The translations under genes and the position numbers were made by a program. The notes beneath the pieces were generated by a model. That model was not told where the DNA came from. It made no database searches and saw nothing but the letters and a program-made list of their open reading frames with translations. Positions 1 through 5,151 of a stretch of DNA of 5,151 nucleotides are shown one piece after another. The stretch lies in assembly GCA_018333845.1 (NCBI GenBank), contig JAGXSK010000341.1:1-5151 (forward strand), written 5' to 3'. Numbering within the stretch: the stretch's first letter is position 1; each line of letters begins with the position of its first letter. Source of the DNA: Clostridia bacterium. Lineage in GTDB: Bacteria > Bacillota > DSM-16504 > Desulfitibacterales > Desulfitibacteraceae.

Positions 1-1262
1 AGCAAGGTACCATAATTTAAGCCTGTTTTAGTCTGCCAGGTCCAGGCTGAACGTCCATTTGTAAATTCTTCCACTGGTTTTAGACCTAACTTTGCCAGCC
101 TTTCTTCAAACCTTCTAACAACTGTGCTTAATCCTACTGCATCATCAGTCCAGCTTGGCAGATTAGTCCACAGCTTTAATTCCTCTTCCATTTTATCTCT
201 ATTTTTGGTATGGTAACGAAATATATCAATTTCCTTTTTATTCCGTCTTTCATTTATAAAAGGGGTCATTATGGAAGTGCCAAAATATCTTTTTGCTGCA
301 GTTTCAAGGAGTGCATTAACCAGGGCCCCATAATCCAAACCTATTTTTTCAGCAGCAAAAACATAGGAACCGCCCCTGCCAAGACTTGGCAGGGAGTTTA
401 TTTCCAGAATATATGGATTGCCTTCCTTGTCCAGTCTAAAATCTACCCTGGCACAATCAAAGCAGCCTATTGCTTTAAATGCAGCAATTGCCAATTCCTG
501 CACCTTTTTAGTTTCCTCCTCAGATAGTGGTGCAGGGCAGATTTTTTTAATTTCCCTGCCGCTTTTGTTCGTTTTATCCTCATAGGTATAAATCTGCTCC
601 CCCTCACCAAAAACTAACTCCACAGGGGGAAGTGCCTTAACAGGATCATTACCAAGAAGGCCAACATTAATTTCCCTGCCCTCTATGTATTCCTCCACCA
701 GGGTCGCTCCCTGAAACATATCATATATTACCCTGGCCCCTGCTCTTAGTTCTTCTTCGTTATTAACTATACGCAGTCCAAAGGAAACAGCTTCATCCTT
801 GGGTTTTACAATAAGTGGATAGGAAAAATCCTCTGTAAAAGTCTCTTCCGGGTTAGCCAAAACCGCAAATCTGGGTGTTGGAAGTCCCTTTTCCTTTAAA
901 ATTATCTTGGTAACAACCTTATCCAGGGCAATGGCATGGGTTTGGGGACCAGATCCCACATAGGGAACTCCCAGCATCTCCAGTATACTTGGGATGTGAG
1001 TATAACGGGCCCTGCCCTGAATCCCATAACTTAAATTAAATACCAGTCCAGGCCTTTCACCTGATATTACCGAGGGCATAAACTCTTCAAGTCTGCGTAT
1101 AATATTCTTGTCACCTTCAAAGGTTTTAACCTGGTAGCCACCAGCCTTAATTGCGTCCCTTATTTTATTAACTGTTTGGAGTCCGTATTTCTCTCGATTT
1201 GGTACTCCAAAGAGATTTATTACAGCCTGACTGTCCTTATTGTATACTATTGCCACCTTCAT
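1..1262 (-). CDS. ATP-grasp ligase (D-Ala-D-Ala ligase fold) fused to a probable M20 metallopeptidase domain; 3' end outside window
   Basis: The frame is open for 420 codons and leaves the window at position 1. Residues 1-325 look like an ATP-grasp amide ligase: VGSGPQTHAIALDKVVTK holds the ATP lysine (K115), LIVKPKDEAVSFG the second lysine (K153), LVEEYIEGREINV follows, and ARVDFRL...ILEINSLPS supplies R272, D274, E287 and N289, matching E. coli DdlB R255, D257, E270 and N272. Residues from about 341 change character: LPSWTDD (368-374), an FEERLAKLGLKPVEE helix and a GRSAWTW...GTL strand resemble the start of M20 peptidases, before the usual metal-binding HxD, which would lie just past the edge. 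No signal peptide is seen, so it is probably cytoplasmic. The start at 1262 sits 11 nt after GGGAG; ATG 1271 is only 2 nt away. It overlaps the upstream hydrolase gene by 26 bp. Ligase fold: confident. M20 fusion: moderate. Substrate: unknown. Confidence 0.85.
   Translation of the reverse strand, partial: MKVAIVYNKDSQAVINLFGVPNREKYGLQTVNKIRDAIKAGGYQVKTFEGDKNIIRRLEEFMPSVISGERPGLVFNLSYGIQGRARYTHIPSILEMLGVPYVGSGPQTHAIALDKVVTKIILKEKGLPTPRFAVLANPEETFTEDFSYPLIVKPKDEAVSFGLRIVNNEEELRAGARVIYDMFQGATLVEEYIEGREINVGLLGNDPVKALPPVELVFGEGEQIYTYEDKTNKSGREIKKICPAPLSEEETKKVQELAIAAFKAIGCFDCARVDFRLDKEGNPYILEINSLPSLGRGGSYVFAAEKIGLDYGALVNALLETAAKRYFGTSIMTPFINERRNKKEIDIFRYHTKNRDKMEEELKLWTNLPSWTDDAVGLSTVVRRFEERLAKLGLKPVEEFTNGRSAWTWQTKTGLNYGTL
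374..394. repeat. Perfect 10-bp-arm palindrome inside the ATP-grasp coding region
   Basis: CCCTGCCAAG (374-383), one central base, then CTTGGCAGGG (385-394) are exact reverse complements. On the coding strand it covers the codons just after the catalytic E287/N289, encoding LPSLGR. In RNA the arms could form a tight hairpin, though the single-base centre would force some opening. The protein motif is conserved, so part of the symmetry may be forced by coding. Confidence 0.5.
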
Positions 1263-2889
1263 TTTTTGCATCACTCCCTATTAAAGTATGGACAGCCCTT
1301 GGGCCCCTTGCCGTTCCATCACGCCTGGGATCAGACACCCCAAAAAACATGTTGCTGCCCCTGTCATAAAGTACTGCTTGTACACAGCCCAGATAAAAGC
1401 TGTAGGCCCCACGCTTTGTAATATCAAAGCGCGCCTTTTTTAAGGTGCTGATGGTTTCCTCTGGAAACCTTTTAAGTTCAATCTGCACCTTTCCATTGCT
1501 GGAAGAATGGAGCCTTGGTCCAGCAATTGCCATGAAAAGATTTTGCCTGGCATCAAACAAGCGACTAATAACCTGGGCAAGGGTAGTTGCAATCCGTTCA
1601 CTACCAGGGCTTCCTAATAAAATTTTAGGTTTTTCTTCCTCAAAGATAATTGTAGGTGCAACGCTGCTCCACGGACGTGCTCCAGGCAGCAGATAGTAAG
1701 GATGGGTCATGTCTTTGTACTCATAAGCACTCATGTAATTGTTATAAAAAAAGCCCAGACCACTAGCTGTGGTCTTACTCCCAAAAACTAGCTCAATTGA
1801 CTGGGTAATTCCAACCATATTACCGTTTTTATCAGTAACTGATAAGTGTGTAGTTTCTCCTGAAATTTTTGGATCAGCCATTTCAGGGAGACAATACACT
1901 ATGGATTTTTTTAATCTGTTGGCAATTTCCCTGGCATATTCCTTATCAAGCATTACCTTGTTTGCCAGTTGGAAGAACAAATCTGGATCCACAGGCATCT
2001 TTTGCCTTGTTCGCAGCGCTGCTTTGAATGTAAAGGCCAAAATAAGACTGGCTAGGGGAGTCTCAGGCTCTAGCTCTTCTGGTTGAAAGTTTTCCATGAC
2101 ATTTAATATTTTTATCAAGGCCCTTCCCGCACCTGGCGGAGGAAAAGTAGAAATCCTGATGCTTCTATAACTTCCTTCAAGTACCTGCCTCTCTATTGGT
2201 ATTGGTATCTGACTTAAATCCGCCTGGGATATTAAACCACCCCTGACTATCATGTCCTTTAAAATTAACTGTCCTATTTCGCCGTGGTAAAAATCCTCCC
2301 ATCCATACACAGTCATTCTTTCCAGGCATTTTGCTAGTTCAGGCTGTCTTATAATATCTCCTGCATTGGGAGGTTTATTATCTATCAAAAAGTTTTTTTG
2401 AAATATTTCATCACAAGCAAGCTTTTTAAGCTCCCTATTAATCAAGGTATGCTGCAAAGAGCTTATTCTGAAACCCTCTCGGGCTGCAGCAATGGCAGGT
2501 TCAAGAACCTCCTTAATAGATAAAGTTCCATATCTATTAAGCAGATACCCTAACACAGCCGGAGTTGAAGGAACTGTCGTAGCTGTAATACCATACTTTA
2601 GCTGTTCGGAGGAAATGGGGTTGTCAGGATGAATGCCAAAGGGGGCCCTGGAAGAACCATCCAAAACAAAGGTTCTATTCTCCCCTGCTAGGTGGACAAG
2701 AACCATGCTCTGTCCCCCAATGCCAGATGCTTGAGGTTCAGTAACACCCAGGCAAAATGCAGCAGCCACAGCTGCGTCAACAGCATTTCCCCCTTTTTCA
2801 AGTATTTGAACCCCTGCATCTGTAGCTGGGCCAGAAGCAGTAGACACCATTCCATATAAACTGGTGGCTGTTTTGTCTTTTTCCATCAT
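1237..2889 (-). CDS. Gamma-glutamyltransferase-family Ntn hydrolase, cytoplasmic, substrate uncertain
   Basis: A 550-aa protein matching GGT family members along its length: GMVSTASGPATDAGVQIL then EKGGNAVDAAVAAAF near the N-terminus, SGIGG, the self-cleavage site before T346 in GETTHLSVTDKNGN, NNYM, RPWSSVAPTI (S408, S409), GSPGSERI and the C-terminal GVSDPRRDGTARG. Family members cut themselves before the Thr, which becomes the nucleophile; here that would give chains of about 345 and 205 residues. There is no signal peptide, unlike E. coli Ggt, so it probably acts in the cytoplasm, as expected for YwrD- or HpxW-like members. By eye alignment to E. coli Ggt, the substrate residues R114, N411 and D433 correspond to S79, E366 and A388, and G484 of the oxyanion hole to S430. 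An amidohydrolase or acyltransferase on something other than glutathione is therefore likely. I chose the start at 2889 because AGGAGG lies 12 nt upstream; the longer form from 2916 has no usable ribosome site and contains the AGGAGG itself. Confidence 0.9.
   Translation of the reverse strand: MMEKDKTATSLYGMVSTASGPATDAGVQILEKGGNAVDAAVAAAFCLGVTEPQASGIGGQSMVLVHLAGENRTFVLDGSSRAPFGIHPDNPISSEQLKYGITATTVPSTPAVLGYLLNRYGTLSIKEVLEPAIAAAREGFRISSLQHTLINRELKKLACDEIFQKNFLIDNKPPNAGDIIRQPELAKCLERMTVYGWEDFYHGEIGQLILKDMIVRGGLISQADLSQIPIPIERQVLEGSYRSIRISTFPPPGAGRALIKILNVMENFQPEELEPETPLASLILAFTFKAALRTRQKMPVDPDLFFQLANKVMLDKEYAREIANRLKKSIVYCLPEMADPKISGETTHLSVTDKNGNMVGITQSIELVFGSKTTASGLGFFYNNYMSAYEYKDMTHPYYLLPGARPWSSVAPTIIFEEEKPKILLGSPGSERIATTLAQVISRLFDARQNLFMAIAGPRLHSSSNGKVQIELKRFPEETISTLKKARFDITKRGAYSFYLGCVQAVLYDRGSNMFFGVSDPRRDGTARGPRAVHTLIGSDAKNEGGNSIQ
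1274..1278 (-). promoter_or_regulatory. Ribosome-binding site of the ATP-grasp gene, inside the GGT-family coding region
   Basis: The minus strand reads TAGGGAGTGAT, close to the consensus TAAGGAGGTGAT, and sits within the last codons of the upstream gene. GGGAG is 11 nt from the ATG at 1262 and 2 nt from the ATG at 1271. With the downstream TGAT also pairing, the start at 1262 is favoured. Ribosomes finishing the upstream gene could restart here. Confidence 0.6.
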
Positions 2890-2901
2890 TATGCACTTAA
2901 G

Positions 2902-2907
2902 CCTCCT
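2902..2907 (-). promoter_or_regulatory. Ribosome-binding site of the GGT-family gene
   Basis: A perfect AGGAGG on the minus strand lies 12 nt before the ATG at 2889, with a second ATG immediately after at 2886. The spacing is slightly long. The upstream in-frame ATG at 2916 has only a weak AGG touching it, and in that longer reading AGGAGG would encode two Arg residues. This decides the start in favour of 2889 (or 2886). Confidence 0.7.
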
Positions 2908-2941
2908 AAAATTCATCCTGATTTAATTCTATTATTTCTTA

Positions 2942-4846
2942 TTATTTCTCTATAAAAACAGACTTTGTAAAGTTTTGCAGCTGGCTTACAGCAATCAAAG
3001 CTTCTTTTAATGCCATGTACTGCATTTTGCTGAGCTTGCTGGTTCTTATTAAATCGTCAGGTTCCTTTCCTTCTTTTAGTTTATCCAGATTGCTCTTTAA
3101 TCTAAAAACTACCAGTGATTGGTACGCAGCCTCCATATATTCGGCATCCTCCATTGGAAGCACACCTTTTTTCACAAGCTGCTGCAGCCTTTTTAAGGTT
3201 GAAGTTTCTGCTATACCTTCTTTTAAGGACAATATTCTAATACACCTGACCACATGCATACATGCCTGGCTTCTCAAGTTTATCTCAAAATCATGTGTAT
3301 CGTGTACATCCTTTGAAATTAATACTCTTTTAAATAGCTTTGTTGGAATTTCACTGTTAATTTCCTCTTCTAACATAAGCTTGAGCATTCCTGGTTTTGA
3401 AAGTGCAGACATTGATAATGTTTTTAACTTATCAGCCAGCTTTTTTCTCCCATAAACAGGTCTAAAATCAAGGAAACTATTGATTAACACCACATCATGA
3501 GCATTTAAATCCTGGCCCCACCTGTTTACAATTTGCTCCCAAGCCTCCAGGCTGTTGCACCATCTGAAATCATCAGCAACAATATCACCCTTAAATCTTG
3601 CATATCCGCTGTTCTCAATACCCCGTACTGCTTTACCAGCAAACCTCAAAAAGTAATCCTTGACAAACCCATTTTTTTCAGAGGATATGTTGTCAAATAT
3701 AACTGCATTATTCTGATCCATGGTCAGGAGCTGTTCCTTACGCCCACCACTGCCTAAAGTGAGCCAGCAGTAATCAACTGGAGGGTATCCCAGCCCTTCT
3801 TGAAACATTTCCTGTTCACATAATTCTATAATCTTTCTTGTAATCCTGTCTTTGTACTCTGTAATTAATTCACATATTTCTACAGGAGGGGCCTTTTCAG
3901 ATACAAGGGCCCTTAGAACATTATCCACCTTTGGTTTCAAAGCCCTTAAACCCCCGAGACTATTCTGACTTTCTATTTCTTCAATAACACTAAAGGCTCC
4001 CATACTCCTGAATCTAACTAGGTCCCCCATTGAGACAATTCCCTTTAATTCATTATTTTCTGTTATAAGTACATGCTTGCATTTGTTCTTGGTCATTGCC
4101 AGAAGACCCTGATGAAAGGAATCCTCAGGTGAAAGCTCAATGGGTTGGGCATCCATTACCTCCCTGGCAGTTGGCCAGCTTGCAGGCGGCGTGCATGCTG
4201 TAAGGCACTTGCCCACCAGATCTTTCTCAGAAATAATCCCCAGATGCCTGTCATCACTATCCAGCACCACTACAGAGCTGATATTTTTGTTTTTCATCAT
4301 CTCTGCAATCTTCTGGATCTTTTCATTTTCATAACAAGTGGCAACAGGAGTACTCATCATCTCCTTTAATGGATGACGAAATAGGTTTGCTTCTAATCCA
4401 GAAATTTCATAGGGTTGATTCATTACAAGCTCCTGATAAACTGAACGCATCCTCTCTGAAAGAATATGGCTGAAATGCTTGGCAAAACACGGATGCTTTA
4501 TACACAAATCTTCAAAGGTCTCCTTGTCTAGTGAAAAACAGTACAAATCCTCAACGGCTTTCACAGATGCCGGATAAGTATCGCCGCTTAAAAAAACAGT
4601 TTCTCCAAAGAAATCTCCAGGTTTTCTATAGGATACCCCAATATCCTGATTTTCTGTAGATACAATAACCTCAGCCAAGCCTTTAAAAACAATATATAGC
4701 ATATTGTGTGAAAGCTCTCCTTTTTTAAAAACAAAGCTATCCTGGGGATATTTTTTCAATTCTAATCGTGAACATATTTGAATTATAGTAACCTTGGGCA
4801 AAGAAATAAAGGGTCTGGTATTTTGCAGGAAAGATATGCACTCCAT
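2942..4846 (-). CDS. Cyclic-nucleotide-binding / CBS pair / DUF294 nucleotidyltransferase-like signalling protein
   Basis: A 634-aa soluble protein with four modules. Residues about 20-115 form a cNMP-binding-type beta barrel (KPGDFFGETVFLSGDTYPAS). Residues 158-213 and 226-280 are two CBS repeats, each ending in G(I)ISEKDL or GIVSMGDL. Residues about 302-450 are a DUF294 domain related to GlnD nucleotidyltransferases (LGSGGRKEQLLTMDQNNAV, 364-382). Residues about 475-625 are the helical DUF294 C-terminal domain. The architecture is common in bacteria and is thought to sense nucleotides and act on a partner, but its target is mostly unknown. Two departures: the phosphate-binding Arg of the cNMP pocket is P92, and the second Asp of the usual TDQDNA motif is N379. 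The start at 4846 has GGAGGAG 8 nt upstream. An in-frame ATG at 4996 lacks a ribosome site and lies inside a palindrome, so I did not use it. It is the first gene of the apparent three-gene operon. Confidence 0.92.
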   Translation of the reverse strand: MECISFLQNTRPFISLPKVTIIQICSRLELKKYPQDSFVFKKGELSHNMLYIVFKGLAEVIVSTENQDIGVSYRKPGDFFGETVFLSGDTYPASVKAVEDLYCFSLDKETFEDLCIKHPCFAKHFSHILSERMRSVYQELVMNQPYEISGLEANLFRHPLKEMMSTPVATCYENEKIQKIAEMMKNKNISSVVVLDSDDRHLGIISEKDLVGKCLTACTPPASWPTAREVMDAQPIELSPEDSFHQGLLAMTKNKCKHVLITENNELKGIVSMGDLVRFRSMGAFSVIEEIESQNSLGGLRALKPKVDNVLRALVSEKAPPVEICELITEYKDRITRKIIELCEQEMFQEGLGYPPVDYCWLTLGSGGRKEQLLTMDQNNAVIFDNISSEKNGFVKDYFLRFAGKAVRGIENSGYARFKGDIVADDFRWCNSLEAWEQIVNRWGQDLNAHDVVLINSFLDFRPVYGRKKLADKLKTLSMSALSKPGMLKLMLEEEINSEIPTKLFKRVLISKDVHDTHDFEINLRSQACMHVVRCIRILSLKEGIAETSTLKRLQQLVKKGVLPMEDAEYMEAAYQSLVVFRLKSNLDKLKEGKEPDDLIRTSKLSKMQYMALKEALIAVSQLQNFTKSVFIEK

Positions 4847-4854
4847 AAAACAAT

Positions 4855-4861
4855 CTCCTCC
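4855..4861 (-). promoter_or_regulatory. Ribosome-binding site of the DUF294 gene
   Basis: The minus strand reads GGAGGAG, 8 nt before the ATG at 4846. This is near-ideal strength and spacing. It fixes the start there and argues against the in-frame ATG at 4996, which would add 50 residues with no recognisable domain. Confidence 0.85.
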
Positions 4862-4875
4862 ATAGTTTAAATTTT

Positions 4876-4906
4876 CCGAATATTTTTCTTGATATATATT
4901 ATTCGG
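4876..4906. repeat. Inverted repeat in the 5' leader of the DUF294 gene
   Basis: CCGAATA at 4876-4882 and TATTCGG at 4900-4906 are perfect 7-bp arms around a 17-nt AT-rich centre. The element lies 30-60 nt upstream of the start codon, just before the ribosome site, where it could be an operator or a leader hairpin. No T-run follows, so it is not a terminator. The function is unknown. Confidence 0.5.
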
Positions 4907-4969
4907 TTTCCCAGCCAGGTTTTCCTTCACGTGACAATCCTTTTTATGTAAAACCCTTAAAACTCTTAT

Positions 4970-5022
4970 TAGGGGACACATCTCCTTTGTAGTCATGCTT
5001 TATAATAAAGATATGTCCCCTA
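4970..5022. repeat. Long inverted repeat (REP-like palindrome) in the leader
   Basis: Left arm 4970-4983 (TAGGGGACACATCT) and right arm 5009-5022 (AGATATGTCCCCTA) are complementary over 14 positions with one mismatch, which becomes a G-U pair in the minus-strand RNA. The loop is 25 nt. Inside it, CTTTAT-A-ATAAAG (4998-5010) is a smaller palindrome that shares two bases with the right arm, so the two hairpins would compete. No T-run follows on either strand, so it is not a classical intrinsic terminator. The GGGGAC ends resemble REP-type elements that IS200-like (RAYT) transposases act on, but no transposase gene is in the window. Confidence 0.75.
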
Positions 5023-5024
5023 GC

Positions 5025-5037
5025 TCATAACTTATGA
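5025..5037. repeat. Small odd palindrome TCATAA-C-TTATGA
   Basis: Six-base arms around one central base, three bases beyond the larger 4970-5022 inverted repeat and between the upstream stop codon and the DUF294 gene. It has the size and symmetry of a dimeric regulator site, but in AT-rich DNA it may be chance. Confidence 0.3.
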
Positions 5038-5070
5038 ATTATTCTAGGTTTAAAGCTATACAGGCTGCAG

Positions 5071-5151
5071 CTATATAAATTCCTTTACCAGGTTGGGAGG
5101 TTCTCCCCCAGTGCATGCAATTACCAGGTTTTTTGCAGCAAGGGCAGCCAT
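5071..5151 (-). CDS. Possible C-terminal end of an unidentified upstream gene
   Basis: One minus-strand frame is open from the right edge to a TAG at 5073-5071 and reads AALAAKNLVIACTGGEPP followed by NLVKEFI. The mix of small and hydrophobic residues with a GG turn looks like real protein, but 26 codons are too few to name a family. A second frame is also open to the edge and ends at 5039; its Cys/Pro-rich start looks less like protein, although its last residues (GKGIYIAAACIALNLE) are plausible, so a frameshift near 5085 cannot be excluded. The ATG at the very edge is probably an internal Met. No terminator-like hairpin with a T-run follows the stop. Confidence 0.3.
   Translation of the reverse strand: MAALAAKNLVIACTGGEPPNLVKEFI

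Larger units (their letters stand above)
4847..5070 (-). other. Leader/intergenic region upstream of the three-gene operon
   Basis: These 224 bp hold the two inverted repeats, the small palindrome, an 8-bp TCACGTGA palindrome (4927-4934) and the ribosome site of the DUF294 gene. The operon promoter should lie here. The best eye match is TATTAT on the minus strand within the loop of the large palindrome, with a poor TTATGA 17 nt upstream, which is too weak to annotate as a promoter. No RNA gene or riboswitch was recognised. Confidence 0.5.

Noticed and set aside
547..680. 14-nt direct repeat TTAATTTCCCTGCC at 547-560 and 667-680, exactly 120 bp apart
   Set aside because: Both copies encode GREI within different parts of the ligase and follow from shared codon choice; only two copies exist.
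2890..2916. Nine extra residues (MNFRRLKCI) at the start of the GGT-family protein
   Set aside because: They would be translated across the AGGAGG that fits the ATG at 2889, and no usable ribosome site precedes 2916.
1176..3757. Plus-strand open frames of 64-146 codons opposite the three genes
   Set aside because: They are antisense shadows of well-supported minus-strand genes, with no recognisable protein motifs or convincing ribosome sites.
4847..4996. 50-residue N-terminal extension of the DUF294 protein from an ATG at 4996
   Set aside because: No ribosome site precedes it, the ATG lies in the loop of a palindrome, the residues match no domain, and an excellent GGAGGAG serves the ATG at 4846.
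4970..5022. Intrinsic terminator for the upstream gene
   Set aside because: The stem is long, but the loop is 25 nt and no T-run follows on either strand.
5000..5036. Sigma-A promoter with TATTAT as -10 and TTATGA as -35
   Set aside because: The -35 matches only three of six positions, and AT-rich DNA gives such -10 matches by chance.
5050..5078. Direct repeat AGCTATA flanking CAGGCTGC
   Set aside because: Only two 7-bp copies in a short AT-rich stretch; no sign of an array or mobile element ends.
1..5151. CRISPR array, tRNA, rRNA or insertion sequence
   Set aside because: No spaced repeats, cloverleaf, rRNA signature or transposase coding was seen anywhere in the window.

Overview
The window is a stretch of bacterial chromosome, visibly AT-rich, with strong Shine-Dalgarno sites (GGAGGAG, AGGAGG). 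All genes are on the minus strand. The domain make-up and ribosome-binding sites suggest an anaerobic Gram-positive of the Clostridia (Peptococcaceae-like). That placement is an inference; no rRNA or marker gene is present.

Layout, in the direction of transcription (high to low coordinates): (1) 5151-5071 is possibly the last 26 codons of an unidentified gene. (2) 5070-4847 is a 224-bp leader with a long inverted repeat, an odd palindrome and a second hairpin just upstream of the next gene. (3) 4846-2942 encodes a 634-aa cyclic-nucleotide-binding/CBS/DUF294 nucleotidyltransferase-like signalling protein. (4) 2889-1237 encodes a cytoplasmic gamma-glutamyltransferase-family Ntn hydrolase of 550 aa. 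(5) 1262-<1 encodes an ATP-grasp ligase of the D-Ala-D-Ala ligase fold, apparently fused to an M20-type metallopeptidase domain that runs off the left edge. Genes 3 to 5 are tightly packed (52-bp gap, then a 26-bp overlap), so they look like one operon.

The main interest is that three proteins keep their family folds but have changed at key positions. The GGT-family protein keeps its nucleophilic Thr, but the residues that hold the gamma-glutamyl alpha-carboxylate and alpha-amino groups in E. coli GGT are replaced. The ligase keeps the ATP/Mg residues but not the residues that bind D-Ala. The DUF294 domain has Asn where the family normally has the second Asp of its DxD metal motif. An amide-forming enzyme, an apparent amidohydrolase and an Ntn hydrolase next to a sensor-like protein suggest a small-molecule or peptide amide pathway with an unknown substrate. 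This system reading is inference from gene order and active-site comparison done by eye.
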